A stretch of 64,000 nt of DNA from Actinobacteria bacterium OV320 (GCA_001298545.1 LJCX01000029.1:372001-436000); one strand, 5' to 3'. Positions 8,728 to 20,057 are shown, counted from the stretch's first letter. Program-made: numbers and translations. Notes: generated from the sequence alone by a model not told the origin.

Positions 8728-8941
8728 TAGCGCCTCATGGCAACCCTGTGCCACTCTCGTACGTCGGACTCGGTGGGGACGTCCGGGCGGTTCCCTCGCG
8801 CGGGGTGCTGATTCTCACGCCCCGTACGGACCGGACCGAGACCCCTTCGTCATAGACAGCGGTGTTAGCTTTCTGAGCTGACCTGCCCCTGCCCCCGGGC
8901 ACTGGTGTGACTGCCGAGTAGGAAGCGGAGCGAGCGGACTC

Positions 8942-11380
8942 ATGGGACGAGCGGAAGAGAGACGAGCTCGACAGCGCGGTGGGCGCCGCGCGGCGCCCAG
9001 GGGCCGCTCGGTGGAGACGGACTCGACGACCCCTGCGACGGCGGAGTCCGTGGCGACCGCCGAGGCGCCCGACACCGCTCCCGCGACCGGCGGCCGCGCG
9101 GCCGCCCGCCGGGGCGCGAAGAAGAGCGGCAAGGGCACCAAGGACAAGGCCGGCAAGAAGGACAAGAGCTTCATACGCCGGCTCTTCACCTGGAAGAAGA
9201 TCCTCGGCACCTTCCTCGGCCTGATCGTGGTCGTCCTCGGCGCCTTCGTCTGGCTGTACGTGAGCACGCCGATCCCCGAGGGCAACCCCGACGCCGACCT
9301 CCAGAGCAACGTCTACGAGTACGACAACGGCGCGATCCTCGCCCGCGACGGCGAGGTCAACCGGGAGAACGTCGAACTCGCGAAGATCCCCAAAGAGGTC
9401 CAGCACACCTTCGTCGCCGCCGAGAACAAGTCCTTCTACACCGACGCCGGCGTCGACCTGAAGGGCACCACCCGCGGTGTCCTCAACACCCTCATGGGCA
9501 AGGGCGCGCAGGGCGGTTCGACGATCACCCAGCAGTACGTCAAGAACTACTACCTGACCCAGGAACAGACCGTCACGCGCAAGCTGAAGGAACTGGTCAT
9601 CTCCCTGAAGCTGGACCGGGAGAAGGACAAGGACTACATCCTGGCCGGGTACATCAACACCAGCTACTACGGCCGCGGCGCCTACGGCATCCAGGCGGCC
9701 GCCCAGGCCTACTACCGCGTCGACGCCGAGAAGCTGTCCGTGCCGCAGGGCGCCTACCTCGCCGCGCTGCTCCAGGCCCCCAGCCAGTACGACTGGACCT
9801 CCGCCTCCGACACCGGCAAGAAGCTCGTCACCGCCCGCTGGAACTACGTCCTCGACAACATGGTCGAGCAGGACTGGCTGGACAAGGGCAAGCGCGACGC
9901 CATGACGTTCCCGGTGCCCAAGGAGCCCAAGGCCGCGCCCGGCAAGGAGGGCCAGATCGGCTACCTCGTCGACGCGGCCAACACCGAACTGGCCAAGCAG
10001 CTGGTGGCCCAGGGCGTCGCCGACGACTACGAGTCGGGCATGGCCCTGGTCAGGCGTGGCGGCTGGAACATCGAGCTGAACATCGACAAGAAGAAGCAGA
10101 AGGCGCTGGAGACGTCCGTCAAGGAACAGCTGACCAGCAAGCTGGACAAGAAGAAGCGCTCGGTCGACGGCGACGTCCAGGCCGGTGCGGTGTCGGTGAA
10201 CCCCAAGACGGGCGCCGTCGAGGCGATGTACGGAGGTGCGGGCTACACCGAGCACTACACCAACAACGCCACTCGCACCGACTACCAGCCCGCCTCGACC
10301 TTCAAGCCGGTCATCCTCGCCGCGGCCTTCGACGAGGCCGCCAAGACGCAGGACGGCGACCAGATCACCGCGAACACGATCTACGACGGCACCAGCAAGC
10401 GCCCGGTCGTCGGCAGCGACATCGGCTTCGCCCCGGAGAACGAGGACGACCAGGACTACGGCGACGTCACCGTCCAGACGGCGCTCAACAAGTCCATCAA
10501 CTCCGTCTTCGCGCAGATGGGCGTCGACGTCGGCATGCCCGAGGTGCTGAAGGTCGCGGCCAACCTCGGCATGGACACCGCGGACCTCAAGGCCGTGCCC
10601 GCCCAGACCCTCGGCACCATGGGCGCGAGCCCCCTGCAGATGGCCGGCGTCTACGCCACCCTCGACAACCACGGCAAGCAGGTCACCCCGGCGCTCATCA
10701 AGTCGGCGGAGAACAGCGCCCACCCGACGTTCAAGCACACCGACCCCATCGGGGAGCAGGTCATCAGCCGCGAGGCCGCCGACTCGGTCACCTCGGTGCT
10801 GACCGGCGTGGTCGACGACGGTACGGCGAAGAAGTCCGTGCGGGACAACCCGCTGCGCAAGGGCCAGAAGGTCGCGGGCAAGACGGGTACCTCCGACAAC
10901 AACAAGTCGGCCTGGTTCACCGGCTACACCCCCGACCTGGTCACCTCGGTCGGCCTCTTCGGCGAGTCCGCGAAGGCCCCGCACCCCCAGGTCCCGCTCA
11001 CCGGTGCGACGAACGGCCTGACCTCGGACGCGGGCCGCGTCAACGGTGGTGGCTTCCCGGCGCAGATCTGGGCGTCGTACACCTTCGGCGTCTCCACCAA
11101 GGTCACCAAGTTCGACCTGGACACCGACCAGGGCGCGGCGGTCCAGACCGCGTCGCCGTCCCCGACCACCTCGCCGTCCCCGTCCTCGTCCCCGTCCTCG
11201 TCCCCGTCGACGAGTTCGTCCCCGTCCTCCTCGCCGTCGACGAGTTCGTCCCCGTCCACGTCGTCGAAGCCGAGCTCGTCCGCGTCCAGCACACCGACGG
11301 GTGACACCTCGTCGGAACCGAGCACGGACGACCCGTCGACCGAGCCGGAGGATCCGGAGGATCCGCTCTTCGGCCAGTAG
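8942..11380 (+). CDS. Class A penicillin-binding protein (transglycosylase/transpeptidase)
   Basis: An 812-residue bifunctional peptidoglycan synthase. A basic cytoplasmic N-terminus precedes one membrane helix (about 85-107). The GT51 glycosyltransferase domain carries AAENKSFYTDAGVD and GGSTITQQYVKNYY. The transpeptidase domain has catalytic Ser452 in ASTFKP, the SxN motif in SINSVFAQ and KTG at 647-649 (KTGTSDNNKSAWF). In the first GT motif the usual acidic residue after Glu is Asn (AEN rather than AED), as in some actinobacterial PBPs; the Glu itself is present. A long Ser/Pro/Thr low-complexity tail ends the protein outside the membrane. The gene is monocistronic and closed by a strong hairpin. 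Confidence 0.93.
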   Translation: MGRAEERRARQRGGRRAAPRGRSVETDSTTPATAESVATAEAPDTAPATGGRAAARRGAKKSGKGTKDKAGKKDKSFIRRLFTWKKILGTFLGLIVVVLGAFVWLYVSTPIPEGNPDADLQSNVYEYDNGAILARDGEVNRENVELAKIPKEVQHTFVAAENKSFYTDAGVDLKGTTRGVLNTLMGKGAQGGSTITQQYVKNYYLTQEQTVTRKLKELVISLKLDREKDKDYILAGYINTSYYGRGAYGIQAAAQAYYRVDAEKLSVPQGAYLAALLQAPSQYDWTSASDTGKKLVTARWNYVLDNMVEQDWLDKGKRDAMTFPVPKEPKAAPGKEGQIGYLVDAANTELAKQLVAQGVADDYESGMALVRRGGWNIELNIDKKKQKALETSVKEQLTSKLDKKKRSVDGDVQAGAVSVNPKTGAVEAMYGGAGYTEHYTNNATRTDYQPASTFKPVILAAAFDEAAKTQDGDQITANTIYDGTSKRPVVGSDIGFAPENEDDQDYGDVTVQTALNKSINSVFAQMGVDVGMPEVLKVAANLGMDTADLKAVPAQTLGTMGASPLQMAGVYATLDNHGKQVTPALIKSAENSAHPTFKHTDPIGEQVISREAADSVTSVLTGVVDDGTAKKSVRDNPLRKGQKVAGKTGTSDNNKSAWFTGYTPDLVTSVGLFGESAKAPHPQVPLTGATNGLTSDAGRVNGGGFPAQIWASYTFGVSTKVTKFDLDTDQGAAVQTASPSPTTSPSPSSSPSSSPSTSSSPSSSPSTSSSPSTSSKPSSSASSTPTGDTSSEPSTDDPSTEPEDPEDPLFGQ

Positions 11381-11403
11381 CGGCCGCCGGCGGTGGAAAC
11401 AGC

Positions 11404-11439
11404 GGAGAGGGCGCCCGGAGATCTCCGGGCGCCCTCTCC
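11404..11439. terminator. Strong bidirectional hairpin terminator
   Basis: A perfect 36-base palindrome (arms 11404-11421 and 11422-11439) is centred on AGATCT, between the PBP gene (plus) and the PP2C gene (minus). Confidence 0.85.
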
Positions 11440-11459
11440 GCGCGCTCAGCGCGTTTGCC

Positions 11460-13610
11460 TCAGCTCCGGTTCAACTCGAACCAGACCACCTTGCCGGTGC
11501 TGAGCCGGGTGGCCCCCCACCGTCGGGCCAGCCGGTTCACCAGATACAGGCCGCGGCCACCCTCGTCGGTCGCCCGGGCCTGCCGCAGCCGAGGCAGCTG
11601 CGGCACGTCGTCGCCGACCTCGCAGCGCAGCACATCGGTGCGCAGCAACCGCAGGGTCACCGGCCGCGTGGCATACCGCACCGCGTTCGTGACGACCTCG
11701 CTGACCAGCAGCTCGACGGAGTCGGTCATGTCCTCCATCCCCCAGCGGGACAGCGCCCGCCGGGCCAGCCGGCGGGCCCGGCCGGGAGCCGCGTCCTCCG
11801 GTTCGAGGAACCAGTAGGCCACGTCGCTCGGCGCGATCCCGTCGAACCGGGCGGCGAGCAGCGCGATGTCGTCGTCCCGGTCGCCCGGGCCGAGCATGTC
11901 GAGCACCTCGTCGCACAGGGCCTCGAGCGGCGGCGGATGATCGGGGCCGGTCAGCTGGGCGGTCGCGGCGAGTTTCTCGCGCAACTGCTCTATGCCGGTC
12001 GCCACGTCCCGCAGCCGCGACTCGACCAGGCCGTCGGTGTACAGCAGCAGTGTCGCCCCGGCCGGGGCGTCCAGCTCCACCGCCTCGAAATCGACCCCGC
12101 CCACGCCGATCGGCGCGCCCGGCGGCACCCGCAGCACCTCGGCCCGGCCGCCCAGGTGCAGCAGAATGGGCGGCGGATGCCCCGCGTTGGCGATGGTGAT
12201 GCGGTGCGAGACCGGGTCGTAGACCGCGTACAGGCAGGTCGCCATGCGGTCGGTGCCCAGCCGCTGGGCCTGCTCGTCGAGATGGTGCAGGACCTCCTGC
12301 GGCGGCAGGTCGAGGCCGGCGAGGGTCTGGGCCGTCGTCCGCAGCTGCCCCATGATGGCCGCCGACGTCATGGAGTGCCCCATGACGTCGCCCACCACCA
12401 GCGCCACCCGGCTGCCCGGCAGCGGGATGGCGTCGTACCAGTCGCCGCCGACCCGCGCGGTCTCGGCCGCGGGCAGGTACCGGGAGGCGAGCCGCACGCC
12501 CGTGGGGCGCGGCAGGGTCTCCGGCAGCATCGTGCGCTGCAACTCGTCGGCGATGTACGCCTCACGGTCGTACAGCACCGCCTTGTCGATGCCCAGGGCG
12601 CTGTGCGTGGCGAGCTGGGCGGCCACCAGCAGGTCGTCGTTCTCGAACGGGATGCGTTCCGGGCGGCGCAGGAACACCGCGGCGCCGATCACCCGGCGGC
12701 GGCCCCGCAGCGGGGCCAGGACGGCCCGCTGACCGCTCGGGATGGCCAAGGTGCTGTCCTCGCCCAGCAGTTCGGGCAGCGCGGCGCCGGCGGCCGGATG
12801 GTCGGCGAACACCGGACGCACCCCGCGCAGCACCTCCGCGAGCGCCCCGCCGGGCCGCACCTCGCACAGCTCGCCGACCGCGGCCGACAGCTCGGCGGTC
12901 AGCTCGCCCGGTTCCGGGGGCGGCAGGGCGAGCGCCGCGAAGCCGGTCTCGGTGTCCCGTTCCTCCGGAATACGGTCGGTGCGCCGCAGCCGCAGCATGA
13001 TGCGGTCCGCCGCGGGCCGCTCGTCGCCCACGGGGAGCGGGTCGCGCAGGTAGACGAGGATCGCGTCGGAGAAGGTCGGCACGGTGGCCCGGCACAGCCC
13101 CATCACGATCTCGTCGAGGTCCAGGCCGCGGGCGATCCGCCGGGTGGCGGCGCCCACGAAGCGCAGCCGGTCCCCGTCCCGCCGCATCGGCGTGGGGCGG
13201 CCGGGCGTCAGTCCCCCTCCGGCGCGCCGGTCCTGCCCGTCCGGACCGCGCTCCGGGCGCGCGTCGGTGCCCGGCTGGGCCGGGATGGACTCGGGGGCGG
13301 GGCGCGGCCGGTGGTCACCCACGCTCGGCTTGGCCCGCGCGGGAGGAGCCCCCATCGCCTCGTCGGACGCCGACGGCTGGGAGTGCTCGGTGCCGGAACC
13401 GGCCTCCGAACCGGCCGCATCCATTCCCGTGGCTCCCTGGCCGCCCATGACACCCTTTCCGCCCTTGCCGCGCGGCGTCGTCGTACCCGAGGTGTCGGGA
13501 GGTAAGGCGGACTGGCCCGGCGCCGGTGCCTGGGTATGCAGCAGTGCCCCACGGGGGTCCGTGGGGTCGACGCCCTGGGGGCGTTCGTAGGAGGTGGGCT
13601 GCTCCGTCAC
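11460..13610 (-). CDS. GAF-SpoIIE-type PP2C phosphatase with C-terminal ATPase domain
   Basis: A 716-residue regulator. A Pro/Gly-rich disordered region covers about 140 residues. A GAF-like sensor domain (about 146-330) follows, then a SpoIIE PP2C phosphatase domain (about 350-570, with GGDWYDAIPLPGSRVALVVGDVMGH and LLLYTDGLVE metal-binding motifs). The C-terminal HATPase_c domain of RsbW type (about 590-716) carries LVSEVVTNAVRYA and DEGGRGLYLVNRLARRWG. Such Streptomyces proteins combine the anti-anti-sigma phosphatase and anti-sigma kinase roles in partner switching. The partner is not encoded next to it. The start at 13610 is the first ATG after a 316-base upstream region. Confidence 0.88.
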   Translation of the reverse strand: MTEQPTSYERPQGVDPTDPRGALLHTQAPAPGQSALPPDTSGTTTPRGKGGKGVMGGQGATGMDAAGSEAGSGTEHSQPSASDEAMGAPPARAKPSVGDHRPRPAPESIPAQPGTDARPERGPDGQDRRAGGGLTPGRPTPMRRDGDRLRFVGAATRRIARGLDLDEIVMGLCRATVPTFSDAILVYLRDPLPVGDERPAADRIMLRLRRTDRIPEERDTETGFAALALPPPEPGELTAELSAAVGELCEVRPGGALAEVLRGVRPVFADHPAAGAALPELLGEDSTLAIPSGQRAVLAPLRGRRRVIGAAVFLRRPERIPFENDDLLVAAQLATHSALGIDKAVLYDREAYIADELQRTMLPETLPRPTGVRLASRYLPAAETARVGGDWYDAIPLPGSRVALVVGDVMGHSMTSAAIMGQLRTTAQTLAGLDLPPQEVLHHLDEQAQRLGTDRMATCLYAVYDPVSHRITIANAGHPPPILLHLGGRAEVLRVPPGAPIGVGGVDFEAVELDAPAGATLLLYTDGLVESRLRDVATGIEQLREKLAATAQLTGPDHPPPLEALCDEVLDMLGPGDRDDDIALLAARFDGIAPSDVAYWFLEPEDAAPGRARRLARRALSRWGMEDMTDSVELLVSEVVTNAVRYATRPVTLRLLRTDVLRCEVGDDVPQLPRLRQARATDEGGRGLYLVNRLARRWGATRLSTGKVVWFELNRS

Positions 13611-13926
13611 GCGTGTCGAATCCGTCCGTCCGGGGCTGCGCGCCGCGCGCGCAGTTGGTCCCGCAGGAAACCCGATACCCGGAATACATGCCCCCGGAAC
13701 GGAATTCCCGCGTGGTCAGAGGTTGTTCCTGTGCCACCGGTGGACCGCACGCGGCCCAGGGGGCCGACGTCGAGCGTCCCGCCGGTGTTGCCCTCGTACC
13801 CCTCGCTCACGTGCTGCCGCCCCTCGGTGACGTTCGGTCAGGCCCGGCGTCTGCTCCGGGAGTTACTGCCAGCGTGCCTTGCGGAGGACGATCCTACGTT
13901 TGTTGCCCGGGGGCGCATCAAGGGTC
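13611..13926. other. 316-base intergenic region upstream of the PP2C gene
   Basis: This region separates the 3' end of the DUF402 gene from the start of the PP2C/ATPase gene, both on minus, so it must hold the promoter of the latter. I see no convincing small gene, terminator or repeat in it. Confidence 0.5.
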
Positions 13927-14619
13927 TCATGTGGACATGTGCGCGGGCGTACGGTCCCAGTCCTCCGGCAGCAACGGTACGGCCCAGGACGGATCCGGGC
14001 GCCAGTGCTGCCATCCCTCGCTGAACGGAGGCCCCCACGCGCGGATCACCTCCATCGCCCTGCTGCCCGCCTCCCTCACCTGTTCGGCGACCGCCCGGTC
14101 CATCAGTCCGTCCTGCTGGGCCTGCGCGAACTCGTCCTCGTCACGCAGACCCCAACTGCGGTCCGGGTAGACGCAGATGTCGAGGAAATGGTCCTCGGAG
14201 TCCACGCCGCCGTCCCAACGGGCCAGTGGCGTCTCCAGGTTGACGTACCAGTTCTTGAACTGCCAGCCCTGGTCCCAGAACAGCCACACCGACCACGGCT
14301 CGCCGGGCCGGGCCACCTTCAGCACCCCGGTGCCGAGCCAGCGTCCCCGCGCAACGGTACGCGGCTTGGTGTACCGGGTGCGCAGCGGCTCCTGGTGCGG
14401 CGGGGTGCCGTCCGCGAGCACCGGCTTGACGCACTGCGTGCCCGGGGCCAGCCACACGGCGAGCAGCTCCTCGTCGTCCCGCACGACGGTCACCGGGCGG
14501 GCGATGTGGAAGTTCACCCCGCCGTTCTCCCGGTAGCGCCACAGAATCCGGCTCCCGGGCTCCCAGAAGGCCGCCGCACCACCAGTTCCCACGCGTCTCA
14601 CCGCTTCACCGTCTGCCAT
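13927..14619 (-). CDS. DUF402 domain protein (FomD-like phosphohydrolase fold)
   Basis: A 230-residue protein. The DUF402 core is recognisable from WYVNLETPLARWDGGVDSEDHFLDICVYPDRSW, which supplies the acidic metal-binding residues, and from DEDEFAQAQQDGLMDR. Family members such as FomD and Ntdp hydrolyse nucleotide derivatives (nucleoside di/triphosphates or CMP-phosphonates) with divalent metals. The Asn-Leu-Glu and Asp-x-x-Leu-Asp residues expected for catalysis are visible. It lies 84 bases from fumC, whose transcription is in the same direction. The physiological substrate is unknown. Confidence 0.85.
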   Translation of the reverse strand: MADGEAVRRVGTGGAAAFWEPGSRILWRYRENGGVNFHIARPVTVVRDDEELLAVWLAPGTQCVKPVLADGTPPHQEPLRTRYTKPRTVARGRWLGTGVLKVARPGEPWSVWLFWDQGWQFKNWYVNLETPLARWDGGVDSEDHFLDICVYPDRSWGLRDEDEFAQAQQDGLMDRAVAEQVREAGSRAMEVIRAWGPPFSEGWQHWRPDPSWAVPLLPEDWDRTPAHMST

Positions 14620-14703
14620 GCACAGATATTAGGTGCCATGGGCATACGACGCTGCGGCGCGCGTCACGGTTCTCGCGCCGGGGGCGCGAAAGCGCACGAG
14701 GGT

Positions 14704-16089
14704 TTACGGGTGTGTCATCCGCAGGACATCCAGCGCCTCGTCGAGCTGCTCGACCGTCAGATCACCGCGCTCCACGTACCCGCCGTCCAGCACCACCTGG
14801 CGGATCGTCCGCCGCTCCGCCAGCGCCTTCTTGGCCACCTTCGCGGCCTCCTCGTACCCGATGTACTTGTTCAGCGGCGTGACCACGGACGGCGAGGACT
14901 CGGCGTACTCCCGGGCGCGCTCGCGGTGCGCGACGATCCCGTCGACGGTCCGGTCCGCGAGCAGCCGGGACACGTTGGCGAGCAGCCGGATCGACTCCAG
15001 CACGTTCTTGGCGATCACCGGCAGCATGACGTTGAGCTCGAAGTTGCCCGCCGCGCCCGCCGTGGCCACGGTCGCGTCGTTCCCGACGACCTGGGCGGCG
15101 ACCATCAGCACGGCCTCCGGGATCACCGGGTTGACCTTGCCGGGCATGATCGAGGAGCCGGGCTGGAGGTCGGGCAGGCTGATCTCGGCGAGTCCCGTCC
15201 GCGGCCCCGAAGCCATCCACCGCAGATCGTTGGCGATCTTCGTGAGGCCCACGGCGATCGTCCGCAGCTGCCCGCTGGTCTCGACGACCCCGTCCCGCGC
15301 GCCCTGCGCCTCGAAGTGGTCGCGTGCCTCGGTCAGCGGCAGCCCCGTGGCACGGGCCACCTCCTCGATGACGGCCGCGGAGAAGCCGGGCGGCGTGTTG
15401 ATGCCGGTACCGACCGCGGTGCCGCCCAGCGGCAGCTCGGCGAGCCGGGGGAGCGAGGCGTTGAGCCGCTCCACGCCGTACCGCACCTGGGCGGCGTACC
15501 CGCCGAACTCCTGGCCAAGCGTCACGGGCGTGGCGTCCATCAGATGCGTCCGCCCCGCCTTCACCACGTCGGCGAACTCCGCGGACTTGCGCTCCAGGGC
15601 CGCCGCCAGATGCTCCAGGGCGGGGATCAGATCGCGGGTGACGGCGGCGGTGGCCGCGATGTGCAGGGACGAGGGGAAGACGTCGTTGGAGGACTGGGAG
15701 GCGTTGACGTGGTCGTTGGGGTGCACGGCCCGGCCCAGCCGCTCGGTGGCGAGCGTGGCGACCACCTCGTTGGTGTTCATGTTGGACGAGGTCCCGGACC
15801 CGGTCTGGAACACGTCCACCGGGAAGTGCTCGTCCCACCGGCCCTCGGCGACCTCCGCGGCCGCCTCCTGGATGGCGTCGGCGATGTCCTTGTCGACCAC
15901 CCCGAGCCGCGCGTTCACCTTCGCCGCGGCTCCCTTGATCCGCGCCAGCGCCTCGATGTGCGCACGCTCGATGCGCTGTCCCGAGACGGGGAAGTTCTCG
16001 ACGGCGCGCTGTGTCTGGGCCCGCCACTTGGCTTCCGCCGGGACGCGTACCTCACCCATGGAGTCGTGCTCGATCCGGTATTCGCTCAT
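14704..16089 (-). CDS. fumC: Class II fumarate hydratase
   Basis: A 461-residue enzyme of normal length that interconverts fumarate and L-malate in the TCA cycle without an iron-sulfur cluster. The fumarase/aspartase signature GSSIMPGKVNP spans about residues 311-321, with Lys318. SGTSSNMNTNEV and the substrate-binding segments HPNDHVNASQSSND and GRTHLMDATPVTLGQ are intact. It forms a homotetramer in the cytosol. A second, oxygen-sensitive class I fumarase lies 1.2 kb away (17332-19005), so the cell can switch between iron-dependent and iron-free enzymes. Confidence 0.96.
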   Translation of the reverse strand: MSEYRIEHDSMGEVRVPAEAKWRAQTQRAVENFPVSGQRIERAHIEALARIKGAAAKVNARLGVVDKDIADAIQEAAAEVAEGRWDEHFPVDVFQTGSGTSSNMNTNEVVATLATERLGRAVHPNDHVNASQSSNDVFPSSLHIAATAAVTRDLIPALEHLAAALERKSAEFADVVKAGRTHLMDATPVTLGQEFGGYAAQVRYGVERLNASLPRLAELPLGGTAVGTGINTPPGFSAAVIEEVARATGLPLTEARDHFEAQGARDGVVETSGQLRTIAVGLTKIANDLRWMASGPRTGLAEISLPDLQPGSSIMPGKVNPVIPEAVLMVAAQVVGNDATVATAGAAGNFELNVMLPVIAKNVLESIRLLANVSRLLADRTVDGIVAHRERAREYAESSPSVVTPLNKYIGYEEAAKVAKKALAERRTIRQVVLDGGYVERGDLTVEQLDEALDVLRMTHP

Positions 16090-16236
16090 GTCCGGTACAG
16101 CGATCGGGGCGGCCGGGATGTTCCGCGGGCTGGGCCGTCCGGATGGCGTCCGGCATGTGACCCAGGTCTCGTCGGGGCCGTGCAGCAGACGGGGGCGCGC
16201 TCGCGTCGAGGAGGGGTGACAGGAAGGGAGGAGCGT

Positions 16237-16757
16237 GTGGAGACGGACTTCCAGGATTTCGTGGCCGCTCGATCGACCGCGTTGTTCCGGGGCGCACTGG
16301 TCCTCACGGGAAACCGTGAGGCGGCGGAGGACCGGTCCAGGAGACCCTGGAGAAGGCCTGCCGCAGATGGCGCGTCATCGAAGCGAAGGACGCTCCGGAC
16401 GCCTACGTCCGGCGGATCATGGTGAACCTGGCCAACGACCGCTGGCGGAGATTCCGCCGACTGACCACGACTCACCACCCCGAAGGCGGCGACACCGTCG
16501 CCCCGGGGGACGAGTACGGGCAGGTCGACAGCAGGGACCAGTTGGTGCGCGCGTTGCAGCAACTGCCCATGCGGATGCGGACGGTGGTGGTGCTGCGATA
16601 CTTCGACGACCTCTCGGACAGCGAGATAGCGGCCGACCTCGGCATCACGCCGAGCACGGTCCGCTCCCAGCTGGCCCGGGGCATCGAGAAGCTCAGAAGT
16701 CAGTTCCCCGCACTCTCCGACCCTTCACCGCGGCGGCACACGGAAGGTATCCGATGA
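16237..16757 (+). pseudogene. SigE-family (ECF-like) sigma factor with a -1 frameshift
   Basis: The GTG at 16237, preceded by GGGAGGAG, opens a frame reading VETDFQDFVAARSTALFRGA, then NREAAED, and then breaks. Inserting one base between 16333 and 16334 restores LVQETLEKACRRWRVIEAKDAP and joins the frame that continues through MVNLANDRWRRFRR (region 2) and the region 4 helix-turn-helix LSDSEIAADLGITPSTVRSQL to the stop at 16757. As sequenced, the product stops after 62 residues at 16425. The rest looks fully conserved, so either the mutation is recent or a base was lost in sequencing. The next gene overlaps by 4 bases. Confidence 0.85.
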
Positions 16758-17257
16758 CCTCGTACGGCGATGCACGGCCTTCCAGCTGCACACCCTTCGA
16801 AGAGGAACTGACGCACGCCATGAACCGATTCGCGAACTCCGCCGAGACCCCCGACTTCGACGCGCCGCAGATCCTGCGCCGCACCCGTCGCCGTCGGACC
16901 GTCGGCATCGCCGCCGTCGCCGCCGCCCTCATCGCGGCGGGCGGCGGGACGGCCCTGGCCACCTCGGTCGCGAGCAACAGCTCGACCCCGGCGGCGACCG
17001 GCACGGACGCCAAGAACGACGACGCCACCACTCTGCTCTACCGCTTCGGCGACGGTACGACCACGCGGATCCCCCTCGCGGGCCTCAGCCTGGACATGGC
17101 CAAGCCGTTGCTCGAAAAGACGCAGACGAAGCTCGGCACCGTCACCAAGAAGGCCGTCAAGGGCTGCAAGCCGACCTCGGTGCTCGAGGTGACCCCGCAC
17201 GCCCCGAAGACCATCGAGCCGGGCGACACGGTCGACTTCACCATCTGCGCCGGCTGA
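16754..17257 (+). CDS. Single-pass membrane protein with PASTA-like C-terminus
   Basis: A 167-residue protein coupled by an ATGA overlap to the frameshifted sigma gene. A cytoplasmic N-terminus of about 50 residues (FEEELTHAMNRFANSAET) is followed by basic RRTRRRR, one membrane helix (about 54-75) and an extracytoplasmic part. The last 65 residues (PLAGLSLDMAKPLLEKT, then VKPGDTV-like IEPGDTVDFTIC) resemble one PASTA repeat, with a possible disulfide between its two cysteines. Position and topology suggest a regulator of the sigma factor, possibly sensing the cell wall. That role is inferred; no classical zinc anti-sigma motif is present. Confidence 0.7.
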   Translation: MTSYGDARPSSCTPFEEELTHAMNRFANSAETPDFDAPQILRRTRRRRTVGIAAVAAALIAAGGGTALATSVASNSSTPAATGTDAKNDDATTLLYRFGDGTTTRIPLAGLSLDMAKPLLEKTQTKLGTVTKKAVKGCKPTSVLEVTPHAPKTIEPGDTVDFTICAG

Positions 17258-17277
17258 CCGGACCCCGACCCGACAAC

Positions 17278-17312
17278 GACGCCCGCCCCTGCGTCAATCA
17301 GGGGCGGGCGTC
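17278..17312. terminator. Hairpin terminator between convergent genes
   Basis: A perfect 14-bp inverted repeat (arms 17278-17291 and 17299-17312, loop CGTCAAT) lies between the PASTA-like gene and the class I fumarase gene. Confidence 0.8.
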
Positions 17313-17331
17313 CGTCACAGCATCACGCGCG

Positions 17332-19005
<1,674 letters not shown>

Positions 19006-19164
19006 TCCTCACTCGACAGACAGCGGGCCCGCCTCCATCGGCGGGCGCTCACCAGCGTAGGACCTGCCGTCGCCGACGAGCTTGTGAGGTAAGGCTCAGT
19101 TCGTCCGCCGCCCGTTCCGAGCTGGGGCTATCGCGATCTATCGTGTTTCGGTACGCTGCTCCTC

Positions 19165-19851
19165 GTGGACCTTCACAAGCAGACCGCCGCCCCCGCGCCG
19201 GCCGCGGAGTTGCGCGCCTCGGACGCCGACCGTGACCGTATCGCCGACATGCTCCGCGAGGCTCTCGCGGAGGGCCGGCTGACCGCCGACGAGCACGCGG
19301 AGCGGGTCGAGGGCGTACTGGCCGCCAAGACGGTCGGCGAGCTGGAGGTCTTCGTCCGGGACCTGCCCGCCGCGCACGAGCGGCGCACGGCCCCCTCCAC
19401 CGCCCCCAGCCGGCCCACCGCGGGAGCGATCCCCGCCGACCCCGACGACAACGTGGTCGCGGTCTTCAGCAGCGCCGTCCGCAGGGGCCGCTGGCGCGCG
19501 GGCCGCCGTATCCACGCCTACGCGGTCTTCGGCACCGTCGAGATCGACCTGACCGAGGCGCTCTTCGAGTACCAGCAGGTCGTGATCAAGGCGATCTCGG
19601 TCTTCGGCAACGTCGAGGTCCGCGTCCCGGAGAACGTCTCGCTGCGCGGCACCGGTGGTGCGGTGCTGGGCAACTTCGAGGTGTACGCGCTCGATTCGCC
19701 CCAGCCCGACGCCCCGGTGGTCTACGTCGACGGCTGGGCGGTGCTGGGCAACATCGAGGGCCGGCCGAAGCGGGGCAAGCTCGTCGCGGACATTCTCGAC
19801 CGGGTCCAGCACAAGGTCGACAGGGGTTTGCGCAAGCACCTGGACCGCTGA
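19165..19851 (+). CDS. DUF1707 and LiaF-like domain protein
   Basis: A 228-residue protein. The N-terminal DUF1707 (SHOCT-like) domain is diagnosed by LRASDADRDRIADMLREALAEGRLTADEHAERVEGVLAAKTVGELE. The C-terminal half is a beta-rich domain of the LiaF/DUF2154 'cell wall-active antibiotics response' type (AVFGTVEIDLTEAL, VFGNVEVRVPENV, VLGNFEVYALD, VLGNIEGRPK repeats). There is no membrane helix. The start is a GTG at 19165. Related proteins modulate envelope-stress signalling, but no kinase is adjacent. Confidence 0.82.
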   Translation: MDLHKQTAAPAPAAELRASDADRDRIADMLREALAEGRLTADEHAERVEGVLAAKTVGELEVFVRDLPAAHERRTAPSTAPSRPTAGAIPADPDDNVVAVFSSAVRRGRWRAGRRIHAYAVFGTVEIDLTEALFEYQQVVIKAISVFGNVEVRVPENVSLRGTGGAVLGNFEVYALDSPQPDAPVVYVDGWAVLGNIEGRPKRGKLVADILDRVQHKVDRGLRKHLDR

Positions 19852-19866
19852 CGGTCGTGAAGTCCG

Positions 19867-19945
19867 CCTCGAGTCCTCCGCTGGGCCGCCTCGAGTCCGT
19901 CTCGAGTCCGCCGCTGGGCCGTCTCGAGTCCGCCGCGAGCCGTCG
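19867..19945. repeat. Imperfect tandem repeats rich in CTCGAG after the DUF1707 gene
   Basis: Units of about 22-32 bases built on CTCGAGTCCGCCGCTGGGCC occur three times with drift, starting 15 bases after the DUF1707 stop. No gene is evident here. Confidence 0.7.
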
Positions 19946-20057
19946 CGAGGTCGTCGCGGGCCATGGCGGTCGGGAACTCAGTGCATAGGCGCGCGCACAG
20001 CGGGTAGGCCTTGCTGCATCGTCTCTCGCTCGCGAAGCCGTCGTCAGGAGTAGACCC

